From contig JBDSEV010000057.1 in assembly GCA_039919885.1 (NCBI GenBank), positions 1 to 64,000 on the forward strand: a stretch of DNA of 64,000 nucleotides, written 5' to 3'. The position numbers and the translations under genes were made by a program. The stretch is from JACMLD01 sp039919885. GTDB lineage: Bacteria; Bacteroidota; Bacteroidia; Chitinophagales; Chitinophagaceae. A model generated the notes under the pieces. The model saw nothing but the letters and a program-made list of their open reading frames with translations, had not been told where the DNA came from and made no database searches. Within the stretch, counting starts at the first letter, position 1; each line of letters begins with the position of its first letter. Below are positions 7,350 through 15,458 of this stretch, in pieces.

Positions 7350-10343
7350 CTATTTAAAAACGTCTTTAAAATTTTGAATTAAAAACTTCTTATATGCGGG
7401 TACGTCTTTAGTGTTTTTAAGTATCTCCAGGTTATTGTCTGTAATGATGATGAATGAATATTTAGCTGCCGGCATCCACGGTATTATTTCGGAGCCTGCC
7501 AGTTTACGGGCCTGGTCAAGATAGGCCAGCGCAGCAGCGGCATTCTCAAACGTTCCTATTAGTACAAATCGGGTGTCATCTGTAAGCGGTAATGGTACCA
7601 CATCAATTTGTTTATTGTAATATTTTTCTTTGTTATAGCGGGTAAATGCATTCCTGGCTTCGCCCACATATACCGGGTCTACTTTGTCCATCACCAATGT
7701 TACATAGTGAGGCTGATCAGGCGCATTTGCAAATGCTGCGGCTTGCGCAGGTGCAATTTTGGTAGCCAGCTTTGTGCTATCGGCCGAGGGTTTTCCGGAT
7801 GCAATCAACACTGGTTTTTTCGCCGCCGCTATTGAATTGGTATCGCTGGCAGCCGTAGCGGGTTTGTTAACTACGGGCCCCTGCACCATGGGCGTTCCAG
7901 CCGAAACGATGGGCGCATCGGCGCTGTCGTCTTTTGGCCGTTCAATTTTGAGGTTGGTTAGGTATTCTTCTATTTGTTTGCGCCGGCCCAGCACTTCAAT
8001 CATCGTCCGGGCTTTGGCAGCCATAGGTGTTCCGGGATACAGCACATTAATATTATTCAATACAGCGATGGCGGCCGAATCATTACGGGCATGCACCTGG
8101 TATACTGCTTCAATATACAGTAGCTGAGGGCTCCAGAAATGCTTGCCGTATAAACTATCAGCAGCTTGTTTTTTAGTGAGTGCTTCGTCAAATTTGCCTT
8201 CTATAAAAAGTGTATATACTTCGTCATACAATGCTGCGCCTTCCTGTTTGCGGCCCGCGTCTGCCGGTAGCGGGTTTTTTACAATGGCAGTTAATTTACT
8301 GTTGGCGAACTTGTTTTCCATGAGGCTTTTGATAGCAGCCATCTTTTGCGCATCGCCTAATTTTTTATAACAGTAGTACAGGTTAAACAATGTTTTTTCT
8401 TCCAGCACAGAATTGGGAAACTGGTTCAGTAATTTCTCAAAAGCTTCCACTGCGTCCTGATAATCTTCCAGGTTATCCTGCAAAGCCTGGCCCATTGCAA
8501 AGCGCGCATGCAGGATAGAGTCGTTGGATATTTTTAATTTTTCCTGGGTAAGCGGCAATTTTTCTTTTAATGATTCCAGGCTCAGTGGTTTTATTTCTTC
8601 CGGCAACGCCCCATTGGCGGATGTGATGGCCTGGTTGGGGTTCCTGGAGGCGGCGCCCTGTTGTTTAATAGCGGCGCTTCTTTGCCAGTTATCTGCGTTG
8701 GGCCGGCTGCCCCATTTTGCTTTAAAGTCGTTGAATCCTTTTCCGCGCAGCGAGGTATTCGCAAAATACCAGTCTGTTTTGGTGGAGGTATTAAACAAAT
8801 CTACCGGTGCTGCATTGGCGCTGTTACCGGCAAAACCAGCTGTAGTACTTCCAAAACTGGGTTCTTCTTCTTTCAATCCCTGTTGTTTGCGCAGTTGCCG
8901 CAACAATTTTTTCATATAAGCAGTACGTTCTGCTTCGGGCATGGCAGCTATTTGCTGCAGGCTATCCTGCCTTAGAATCACCAGTTGCTGGCTGGCAATG
9001 GTGGTAAGCGCATTTTTACGATTTTTAAAGTCTTCCAGATCTTCCGGTCCAACGATATTTACATCGGTGCTGTCGTAAAAACGTTTGGCATTAATAAAAT
9101 CCCTTTCATTAAAACTCAAATCGGCCAATGCGAGAAACGACCTGCTTTTTTGTTGCGGATTGTCGATACTATACCGGATGCTTTTCTCCAGGAATGTTTT
9201 TGCCGCCTTGTTCGATTTTCTGTCCAGTTCTATCTGTGCAGCAGTATAGTAAATGATATCCCGGTAAATAACATATTTGTCGCGGCGCCCCATTTTTGAT
9301 AAAGCCTCAATGGCTTTTTGAATGGCTTTGTCGTCGTTGCCTTCACTCTGGCGGATGGCGTTTAACACCGCGTATACTTCCATCACCGGGTTGATGGTAT
9401 GCTTTATTACGCGTTCGTAAAATACTTGTGCAAGTACGTGGTTGCCGGTGGCCTCGTAGAGTTGCGCTATCAGGTATTCCCAACGGGCGGTCTCCTGTTT
9501 ATTCTCGGTATTGCCGAGGGCTTTTGCAAGGTATACGGCCGCGCTGTCCCATGCCTGTTGTTTATAAAAATACCAGGCCTGTGCTTCATCCAGGTCTGCC
9601 TTCAGCCTCGATGGAAACAGGGGGTCATATTTCAATGTTTGCACCAGCCCGGCTGCTTCCGGCAATTCATCATTGGCAACATACGTTTTAACCTGCCATA
9701 CCAGCGACTCATTCCTGCTGGGCGCTCTCGATAATAATTTTTTAGCGATGTTTCTTTTCTCGTTCGTAGCAATAGAAAAAGCGGTTCCCCCTTCAGTAGA
9801 ATTGCTGCCAATCACTTTATCATAACCGTCTTTTTCTTTGGGGGAGAAAGCGTAATTGAGGTATTGAAAAGTAAGGTAAGCAGAATCAAAATCTTTTTTA
9901 AGGTAATAAGCGCGGCCTATCAGCAGGTAAAGGTTGTCTACCCAGTTGCTCCGCAAGTCATGCAATAAAATACCAGCGGTAGATTTATAAATAACAGAAT
10001 CGAGATCCGTTTTATACAACGCCGTTTCTTCAAAGCCATAGTTATAAAAAGAGAGCAGCTTTGTGAAATCGTCTTTATGAGCCGCTTTCGCCCTGGCCAG
10101 CACCTCTTTTATTTTTTCATTGGCATTAAAATAGAAATTGTAGTGGGTGGTGGTATTCTGGATGAACTTACGGGGAACGGTAAACTTTTTTTCGCCGGTT
10201 TTTTCTGATCGGAGCTTGCGGTTTTCAAATTTTTTCGGTTTGGGCAAATCGAAGCTCAGTCCGCCGATTTGTGCATGTACAACCGGGGACAAAAACAAAA
10301 CGAGTATAATGGCCGTTATCCGTACCAGGTTCCTATAGATCAT
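7350..10343 (-). CDS. TPR protein, likely T9SS component PorW/SprE
   Basis: This 997-residue secreted protein begins with a signal peptide (LVRITAIILVLFLSPVVHAQ). A block TTTHYNFYFNANEKIKEV follows, then many TPR-like helices (IGRAYYLKKDFDSAYLTF, ARWEYLIAQLYEATGNHVLA, KHTINPVMEVYA). The C-terminal domain has HYVTLVMDKVD and the ending YSFIIITDNNLEILKNTKDV. These blocks match my memory of PorW/SprE, a protein needed for type IX secretion and gliding that links the outer-membrane ring to the motor. Known members are lipoproteins, but I see no lipobox Cys after this signal peptide. A Pro/Ala/Ser-rich linker spans about residues 800-880. The type IX cargo near 62.6 kb shows that the system is relevant here. 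Confidence 0.72.
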   Translation of the reverse strand: MIYRNLVRITAIILVLFLSPVVHAQIGGLSFDLPKPKKFENRKLRSEKTGEKKFTVPRKFIQNTTTHYNFYFNANEKIKEVLARAKAAHKDDFTKLLSFYNYGFEETALYKTDLDSVIYKSTAGILLHDLRSNWVDNLYLLIGRAYYLKKDFDSAYLTFQYLNYAFSPKEKDGYDKVIGSNSTEGGTAFSIATNEKRNIAKKLLSRAPSRNESLVWQVKTYVANDELPEAAGLVQTLKYDPLFPSRLKADLDEAQAWYFYKQQAWDSAAVYLAKALGNTENKQETARWEYLIAQLYEATGNHVLAQVFYERVIKHTINPVMEVYAVLNAIRQSEGNDDKAIQKAIEALSKMGRRDKYVIYRDIIYYTAAQIELDRKSNKAAKTFLEKSIRYSIDNPQQKSRSFLALADLSFNERDFINAKRFYDSTDVNIVGPEDLEDFKNRKNALTTIASQQLVILRQDSLQQIAAMPEAERTAYMKKLLRQLRKQQGLKEEEPSFGSTTAGFAGNSANAAPVDLFNTSTKTDWYFANTSLRGKGFNDFKAKWGSRPNADNWQRSAAIKQQGAASRNPNQAITSANGALPEEIKPLSLESLKEKLPLTQEKLKISNDSILHARFAMGQALQDNLEDYQDAVEAFEKLLNQFPNSVLEEKTLFNLYYCYKKLGDAQKMAAIKSLMENKFANSKLTAIVKNPLPADAGRKQEGAALYDEVYTLFIEGKFDEALTKKQAADSLYGKHFWSPQLLYIEAVYQVHARNDSAAIAVLNNINVLYPGTPMAAKARTMIEVLGRRKQIEEYLTNLKIERPKDDSADAPIVSAGTPMVQGPVVNKPATAASDTNSIAAAKKPVLIASGKPSADSTKLATKIAPAQAAAFANAPDQPHYVTLVMDKVDPVYVGEARNAFTRYNKEKYYNKQIDVVPLPLTDDTRFVLIGTFENAAAALAYLDQARKLAGSEIIPWMPAAKYSFIIITDNNLEILKNTKDVPAYKKFLIQNFKDVFK

Positions 10344-10679
10344 TGCGCCGCAAACTAAACTCTTAATAACTGATTTTCAACAAATTTATTGTAGAAACAC
10401 GGGATGTCTTATTTTTTGGCGGAGGATTTCTTTTAATTGGCAAAACCGCTCAATTTTTTAACAACCACCGCGGAAAATAAGTAGTTGTTTCACTAAAACA
10501 GACGGGACACGTGCTAAAAGCCGGCGTCATCGCTGGTGTTATAATTGGTACCGGCCGGGCTTCGCGGGCCGGGTACCGTACAACCGGTAATACCCGCGCG
10601 CCTGACTAATTTATCAGGGTGATGCCAGAAATCAGCCGTCAGGCACCCGTACATCACACATTCTGGCTATTTTTACCGA
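10344..10679. other. Intergenic region between divergent genes
   Basis: The 336 bp separate the SprE-like gene (leftward) from the bactofilin operon (rightward) and should hold both promoters. TATTTTTA, one mismatch from the -7 box, lies at 10669-10676, immediately before the operon's ATG. A GC-rich inverted repeat is listed separately. No gene is seen. Confidence 0.5.
10547..10577. repeat. GC-rich inverted repeat (hairpin)
   Basis: GGTACCGGCC at 10547-10556 pairs with GGCC-G-GGTACC at 10567-10577, with one extra G bulged, around a GGGCTTCGCG loop. There is no T-run, so it is not a classic terminator. Its place between divergent genes leaves its role open. Confidence 0.4.
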
Positions 10680-11078
10680 ATGGCAAAATTATTTGATGCC
10701 GACTCAACACTGAAACGCCTGCGCAACCGTTATCGACTGGTGATTATGAACGACGACACCTACGAAGAGGTGGTCACGTTCAAGTTGTCCAGAATGAGCG
10801 TCTATATATTATTGAGCACAATTTTTGTTGTGCTAACGGGGCTGACAGTCGCTTTGATAGTGTTTACGCCGCTTAAGCTGTATATACCCGGTTATGGCGA
10901 TGTGAATAATACGAGGGACCTCCGTGAACTAAAAATACGGACTGATTCGTTAGAGCATGCGGTGAGGTACAAAGATGAGTACCTGCAGGGCCTGAAGGGT
11001 GTTTTACAGGGCAATACTTCGATGAAGCTGGATACAACAGCGCTGAACCTGCCCCCGCCGGAAAAGATAAACGACTAA
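10680..11078 (+). CDS. Membrane-anchored coiled-coil protein (M23-peptidase-like N-terminus without the peptidase)
   Basis: The protein has 132 residues: a cytoplasmic N-terminus (RNRYRLVIMNDDTYEEVVTF), one membrane segment at about residues 41-63, the juxtamembrane motif FTPLKLYIPGYGD, and a short coiled coil (RELKIRTDSLEHAVRYKDEY) ending in a Pro-rich tail. From memory, the motif LSR...FTPLxxYIPGY is the N-terminus of Bacteroidota LytM/M23 envelope proteins near bactofilins. Here the gene stops before any HxxxD or HxH metal motif, and bactofilin starts 12 bp later. It may be a bactofilin anchor that has lost, or never had, hydrolase activity. First gene of a five-gene operon. Confidence 0.75.
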   Translation: MAKLFDADSTLKRLRNRYRLVIMNDDTYEEVVTFKLSRMSVYILLSTIFVVLTGLTVALIVFTPLKLYIPGYGDVNNTRDLRELKIRTDSLEHAVRYKDEYLQGLKGVLQGNTSMKLDTTALNLPPPEKIND

Positions 11079-11090
11079 AATCCCAATACT

Positions 11091-11540
11091 ATGTTTAAAG
11101 GAAAATCCAAATCCGAATTCTTCGCCGAGACAAGCGGATCAAGTGCCGCAAGTCTTATAAGCGCCGGTACTACACTCACCGGAGACATCAATTCCAACGC
11201 TGATTTACGCATCGACGGTACACTGGTGGGCAATATCAACAGTACTGCCAAGGTAATTATTGGCGCTAATGGTACGGTAAAAGGTGATATTAATGGCCAG
11301 CAAGCCGACATCCTCGGAAAGGTTACGGGTGCCGTTAAAGTGAAAGAGTTGCTGCAGCTGAAAGGCAGCAGTGTAGTACAGGGCAATATACATGCAGGCA
11401 AACTGCAGGTGGAACCTACTGCCACTTTTAACGGAGAATGTCACATGACGCTTGCACCTGCTGTGGTTGAAAAAATTGCAGAGAAAGAAAAAGAGGATGC
11501 AAAGCAGTTTGAACAAAACAATGTCGCCGCAATCAAATAA
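11091..11540 (+). CDS. Bactofilin (polymer-forming cytoskeletal protein)
   Basis: Bactofilins assemble into nucleotide-independent filaments and place cell-wall enzymes in the cell. The 149-residue protein has the typical short disordered N-terminus. The repetitive beta-helix core spans about residues 20-120, with regularly spaced Gly and hydrophobic residues (TLTGDINSNADLRIDGTLVG, GTVKGDINGQQADILGKVTG). The tail is charged and disordered (EKIAEKEKEDAKQFEQNN). It lies 12 bp after the membrane coiled-coil gene, its likely membrane partner, and its last 20 bp overlap the AtpZ-like gene, implying translational coupling. Confidence 0.92.
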   Translation: MFKGKSKSEFFAETSGSSAASLISAGTTLTGDINSNADLRIDGTLVGNINSTAKVIIGANGTVKGDINGQQADILGKVTGAVKVKELLQLKGSSVVQGNIHAGKLQVEPTATFNGECHMTLAPAVVEKIAEKEKEDAKQFEQNNVAAIK

Positions 11541-11751
11541 CAGCAACAACAAAGATCTTATGCGCTATGCCGGTCTTGCCACACAAATGCTGGTAAGTCT
11601 TGGCGTAGCCGTGTTTATTGGCCTCAAAGCCGATAAATGGCTGAAGCTTTCTTTTCCGATATTGTCGTGGTTGTTACCTTTGCTGGCACTGGCCGCGATA
11701 ATATACCAGATTATAAAAGCAACCGGCCCCAATAATAATGAACATAAATGA
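11521..11751 (+). CDS. AtpZ/AtpI-family small membrane protein
   Basis: The ATG at 11521 gives 76 residues; a longer in-frame version would begin deep inside bactofilin in a Lys-rich stretch that is not credible. The protein has two membrane hairpin segments: MRYAGLATQMLVSLGVAVFI, and the second around LSWLLPLLALAAIIYQII, with the family's GLKADKWL between them. AtpZ/AtpI proteins help assemble the F-type ATPase c-ring or carry Mg2+. The gene overlaps bactofilin by 20 bp and the next gene by 14 bp. No ATP synthase gene follows within the window. Confidence 0.85.
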   Translation: MSPQSNNSNNKDLMRYAGLATQMLVSLGVAVFIGLKADKWLKLSFPILSWLLPLLALAAIIYQIIKATGPNNNEHK

Positions 11752-12151
11752 ACGGCTAAAAAAAAACAGGGCGGCTTTGCCACTTGTAATTGTCTATAGT
11801 ATTTCAACGGCGCTGGTCATTTTGGGCAAGCAAAAATTGCAGCAATGGGGGGTAGATACAACGGTGCTTATCCTTGGAAACCTGCTGTTGTTTCTTGTGA
11901 GTCTTGCTTCACTATTACTTTACCAGCGTGCCATGAGCCATCCCACCACTATCGGGTTCCTTCGCAATACGTACAGTGGTTTATTTCTTAAGCTACTGGC
12001 TTGTATTGTTGCCGTATTGCTATATGTACTGCTGGCAAAAGAACACCTTAATAAGCCAGCGCTGCTCACCTGTATTTTTTTATATTTTCTTTACACCCTA
12101 CTGGAAATGCGTAGCCTGTTGCAGTGGAACAAAGCCCGCCGCAATGCCTAA
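11738..12151 (+). CDS. AtpI-like four-helix membrane protein
   Basis: The 137 residues contain four hydrophobic segments, at about 14-31, 43-63, 80-101 and 107-124. The block NTYSGLFLKLLACIVAVLLY followed by KEHLNKPALL resembles, from memory, the uncharacterised AtpI-like protein that in Bacteroidota sits between AtpZ and atpB. By context it should assist ATP synthase membrane assembly, but here atpB is absent and a SprT-like gene overlaps its 3' end by 8 bp (ATGCCTAA). Function is inferred from position only. Confidence 0.7.
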   Translation: MNINERLKKNRAALPLVIVYSISTALVILGKQKLQQWGVDTTVLILGNLLLFLVSLASLLLYQRAMSHPTTIGFLRNTYSGLFLKLLACIVAVLLYVLLAKEHLNKPALLTCIFLYFLYTLLEMRSLLQWNKARRNA

Positions 12152-12764
12152 GCAGGAATTCCCGCTAACTTATCTTGAAAATTATTTACCTGCCAGCGCA
12201 GCACCGCTGGCATTATCGTTATTGCAGCAATACAAAGTGCACCTCACCATCACAAAGGAACGGAAAACAGTATTGGGCGATTACCGGCATGCCCACAACA
12301 ATGGCGCACACCGCATCAGTGTTAACGGTAACCTCAACCAATATGCATTTTTGATTACGCTTATTCATGAGATAGCGCACCTGGTTACTTTTCTGCAGCA
12401 TGGCAACCGTGTACCGGCCCATGGACGAGAATGGAAACAGTTGTATAAAACGCTGCTCTTGCAGTTTTTGGCATTGGATATTTTTCCGACCGATATACTG
12501 GCTGCACTGCAATCGTCGCTGCACAACCTCCCGGCGAGCAGTTGCGCAGATGAAGGCCTAATGCGGGTATTGCGGCGTTATGATAAAAACGAAGCAGGGA
12601 TGCTGCTGGTAGAAGAATTGCCGGACGGGGCCTTGTTTGCGTTAGGCGACGGTAAGATTTTTAAAAAAGGAAAGCGATTGCGGAAACGTTTCCAGTGCAC
12701 CGAGGTACAAACCGGCAAATTATATCTATTCAGTCCGGTGTACGAAGTAAAAAAAGTAGGGTAA
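12144..12764 (+). CDS. SprT-like zinc metallopeptidase domain protein
   Basis: The ATG at 12144 overlaps the stop of the previous gene, a typical coupled start, giving 206 residues (MPKQEFPLTY). The SprT signature is HEIAHLVTF (HExxH) followed by HGREWKQLY, which supplies the third metal ligand. The C-terminal part has no clear Cys zinc ribbon: a Cys in RFQCTEVQTGKLY remains but its partners are missing. SprT-like proteins are putative zinc proteases; SPRTN, a eukaryotic relative, cleaves DNA-protein crosslinks. The target here is unknown. Confidence 0.85.
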   Translation: MPKQEFPLTYLENYLPASAAPLALSLLQQYKVHLTITKERKTVLGDYRHAHNNGAHRISVNGNLNQYAFLITLIHEIAHLVTFLQHGNRVPAHGREWKQLYKTLLLQFLALDIFPTDILAALQSSLHNLPASSCADEGLMRVLRRYDKNEAGMLLVEELPDGALFALGDGKIFKKGKRLRKRFQCTEVQTGKLYLFSPVYEVKKVG

Positions 12765-12867
12765 ATAACGATTGCGCATGCAACTTAATAATTCTTAATG
12801 CTGTCTAAAAACCAGGCTGAAAAAAGCCGGTAGAAAAATAACCAACTGCACCAACTAAACATTTTTT

Positions 12868-13419
12868 ATGAAAAAAATTCTATCTACGATCCTGGCTTCG
12901 ATGTTATTGTTGAACTTATTACATGCGCAAACAGATAAAGGCGACTGGATGGTGGGCGGTAATATGACCATCAACACCACCAAAGGGAATAGCGAGTTTA
13001 CGCTGCAACCATCAGCGGGCTATTTTTTTGCTAATAACTTTGTGGCCGGCGCGCAATTTACCATGAGTTTTTCAAAGCAGGAGGACACCAAGTATTCCAC
13101 TTTATCAGTTGGACCTTTTGCCAGGTATTATATTAATATCAAAGATTCGCAATTTAAACCATTTTTTCATGCCGATTTTAATGTAGGAAGTACTGCTGTT
13201 AAGATTCCTCCATTTGATAAAACCAGTACCACCACAACAAGCTTTTTCATTGGCGGCGGCGGCGCTTATTTTATCAACAGCAACGTTGCACTCGAAGCAC
13301 TGGCTGGGTATAATCGCATTAAGATTGAAACGTATGATCCTTCGAATGGATTTTTATTCCGTATTGGTTTCCAGGTACACTTACTGGGTGGTGAAGTTGC
13401 CAGGGTAAGGGGCAAATAA
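12868..13419 (+). CDS. Outer-membrane beta-barrel protein
   Basis: A signal peptide MKKILSTILASMLLLNLLHA with cleavage near AQT is followed by about eight amphipathic strands alternating hydrophobic and polar residues (DWMVGGNMTINTT, FTLQPSAGYFFANNFVAGA, FFIGGGGAYFINSNVALEAL), ending in FLFRIGFQVHLL. This is the small OmpA-like or OMP_b-brl porin fold. At 183 residues it probably forms an eight-stranded barrel. No ligand can be inferred. It stands alone, 103 bp after the SprT-like gene. Confidence 0.8.
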   Translation: MKKILSTILASMLLLNLLHAQTDKGDWMVGGNMTINTTKGNSEFTLQPSAGYFFANNFVAGAQFTMSFSKQEDTKYSTLSVGPFARYYINIKDSQFKPFFHADFNVGSTAVKIPPFDKTSTTTTSFFIGGGGAYFINSNVALEALAGYNRIKIETYDPSNGFLFRIGFQVHLLGGEVARVRGK

Positions 13420-13878
13420 ACATTGCGGAAATGCAGGAGGCATTTTACATTGATTCAATTTGGGCCGTGATCGGATGAACCGGCGTACGGAACATTTTAA
13501 CAACCCGGTGGTTAACAGGACTGGTTACACACAATACCAAGGGGGCTTGATTTTATATCGGGCCCCTTTTCGTTTTTTAAACGCGCGGCGCAGTCCGGAA
13601 TAACCGTAGCCAATTCCCTTTGCGCGCGGTCTTCTACTTAAAATGTCTACTGTGTTGCTTCCTGCGAGTTGCATGCTATCCGCGATGTTAACTTTTTAAA
13701 ACCCGTCACTGCACCACGGCCATCATGAGAAGTTTAGTTTGCTTGCTATAACGAAAGCGAACAGCAACTGCATCGTTACCGGACAAATAAATTACCGATA
13801 CCAAAAAACGGTATTGATTTACAGCCGGTTCTCTCTGGCACGTTTCCGGCTTTGTATTATGCGAAGATGTATTCTATC
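13420..13878. other. Intergenic region
   Basis: The 459 bp between the barrel gene and a small secreted protein contain a terminator-like hairpin near the left end. I see no gene or RNA in the rest. Confidence 0.5.
13539..13577 (+). terminator. Probable intrinsic terminator after the barrel gene
   Basis: AAGGGGGC (13539-13546) pairs imperfectly with GGCCCCTT (13561-13568) and is followed by TTCGTTTTTT. It lies 120 bp after the stop of the beta-barrel gene. Confidence 0.5.
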
Positions 13879-14310
13879 ATGAAAAAAATTATTATTATGA
13901 AAAAGTATTTAGCGGCAGCCAGCGTTGCCATTGTTGTTGTTCTTACCGGTTTTCAATCCGCACATGCGTCTGGCGGTCCCTATGCGTGGTATGAAGCAGT
14001 AGGCCATCCGGTTGAAAGTAAGTTTAGCCTTGAGCTGAAGCAGCAGGCGGGAGATGATGTGATCTCCGCCAGTGTTGAGAACCCCGGCCGTAAGAATTTG
14101 TCGCTGACATTGCACGGCCCCGACGGTACAGTAATCGACAATTTTTTTACAGGGCGCAAATTTGTGAAGCTGAGCAAAAACTACAATTTCACCGGCGCAG
14201 AAGAGGGTTTGTATACCATTGTAGTCAGTGATGGCACAAAGAAAATTGAACGCCAGGTAAAATTTGAGCGCTGGCTGACCAAATCCGTAAGCCGGTTAAC
14301 CATTGATTAA
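13879..14310 (+). CDS. Small secreted protein with Ig-like beta fold, unknown function
   Basis: I place the start at 13879 (MKKIIIMKKYLAA); 13897 (MKKYLAAASV) is also possible and gives a cleaner signal peptide ending in AHAS. The mature part of about 110 residues alternates strands (SLELKQQAGDDVISASVENP, LSLTLHGPDGTVIDNFF, GLYTIVVSDGTKKIERQV). This resembles a C-terminal-type beta-sandwich, similar in style to T9SS sorting or DUF3244 domains, but I cannot name the family. No Cys and no metal motif are present. Confidence 0.65.
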   Translation: MKKIIIMKKYLAAASVAIVVVLTGFQSAHASGGPYAWYEAVGHPVESKFSLELKQQAGDDVISASVENPGRKNLSLTLHGPDGTVIDNFFTGRKFVKLSKNYNFTGAEEGLYTIVVSDGTKKIERQVKFERWLTKSVSRLTID

Positions 14311-14499
14311 TTGGCTGGAAAAGGAAGCAATTGGTAGCATTGAAGTCAAACAAGTACAGTCGCTTAAGCAGGCAAATGTGTCCACTAACCTTGCAAAGGC
14401 ATCAGTCATTTAACGATTGACTATTTGATAGCGGGGCGAGAAGACCCAGGCGTAACAGCAATGTATGCGCGCTATAAAACGCCGTCTCGATTTTCTTAC

Positions 14500-14538
14500 C
14501 AGCCGGGTTGCTGCTTATCGGCTTCGGCAACCCGGCTG
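14500..14538. terminator. Perfect 12-bp inverted repeat, possible terminator
   Basis: CAGCCGGGTTGC (14500-14511) and GCAACCCGGCTG (14527-14538) form a 12-bp stem with a 15-base loop between two convergent genes. A T-rich tract lies on its left side (ATTTTCTT, 14490-14497), but on the minus strand that reads as A-rich and there is no T-run on the plus strand, so termination is only likely. Confidence 0.45.
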
Positions 14539-14607
14539 CCGGATAGGGGATTAACCAAACCCGCAGCTTTTGTTATATCTATTATTAATAGCGGTTGCGC
14601 ACAGGCG

Positions 14608-15222
14608 TTATAACAACCCTTCCAGGATAACCCTGGTTGTTTCCAGCCCCTTGTGACAGTAACATTCCATGCCAGTTTTTGCCGCCGCGTCTACCAGTAT
14701 CTGCCGGTCATCGAAATAAATACATTCATCGGGCGATGCCTGCGCGATGCCCATCGCCAGCCGGAAAATGCCGGGGTCTGGTTTCCGCATGCCTACCTCA
14801 CACGATGACACAAAAGCATCGAAGCACGCGTGCAGCCCAAATTTTTGAATGCGGTAATCGTTCAGTTCTTTTCCTTCATTGTTAATGGAGATAAAACGAA
14901 ACCTGCCGGCATGTTGTTTTTTCCATTCTATCAACCACTGAAGTGTGCCGGGCAATTCAACAGACTGCTCCATCATAAACTGGATAAACGCTTCTTTGGT
15001 AAAATTCCGGGGACGGTAGAACAGGGTAGTGTCGAGGTACTCATCGAGCGAAATTTTTCCGATCTCATACACGTTAAAGATGAATTCGTGAAAGATGTTC
15101 ATTTCGGAATAATCGAAGCCAAACTTTACTGCTGCTGCCTGCCTTGACTCATGCCCCCAGCCGTTGCTGAGCAGTACGCCGCCAATATCAAGAAAGATAA
15201 TTTTATTACAAGGTATAGACAT
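14608..15222 (-). CDS. HAD-superfamily hydrolase (YihX-like)
   Basis: The 204-residue cytosolic protein shows motif I FLDIGGVLL with nucleophile Asp12 and Gly in the +2 position, as is common in YihX-type members. Motif II is probably RFISINNEG, motif III is MRKPDPGIF and motif IV is IYFDDR. The all-helical cap lies between residues 20 and 90. These enzymes dephosphorylate small phospho-metabolites such as sugar phosphates; the substrate is not predictable. The gene is convergent with a small secreted protein gene. Confidence 0.88.
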   Translation of the reverse strand: MSIPCNKIIFLDIGGVLLSNGWGHESRQAAAVKFGFDYSEMNIFHEFIFNVYEIGKISLDEYLDTTLFYRPRNFTKEAFIQFMMEQSVELPGTLQWLIEWKKQHAGRFRFISINNEGKELNDYRIQKFGLHACFDAFVSSCEVGMRKPDPGIFRLAMGIAQASPDECIYFDDRQILVDAAAKTGMECYCHKGLETTRVILEGLL

Positions 15223-15402
15223 AGCGGTAAATATTTAGTATAGGTAACAATTGTATGAAATTGTTGTTGAAAATACAACGGGCAAACCTAGTCAATTTTT
15301 GTTTGTAGTAAACGGTATTGAATAAAAATGATACTGAAGCAACGTTTATAAAGAAGGTTTATGCGGGTAGGTTAAATGCCAATTGATGCGGCAAGGACTG
15401 CA

Positions 15403-15433
15403 TTGGGTAGTGTTAATTCCATGCCTATATTTG
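15403..15433 (+). promoter_or_regulatory. Bacteroidota-type promoter for the sugar isomerase gene
   Basis: The -33 TTG at 15403-15405 and a perfect -7 box TATATTTG at 15426-15433 are 20 bp apart. The expected start site near 15440 leaves a leader of about 19 nt before the ATG at 15459. Confidence 0.65.
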
Positions 15434-15458
15434 GACCTGTTAAAGCCGGTAAATTTTC

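Noticed and set aside
14445..14456. String GCGAGAAGACCC resembling part of 23S rRNA.
   Set aside because: Only a dozen bases match and the flanks do not. It is chance.
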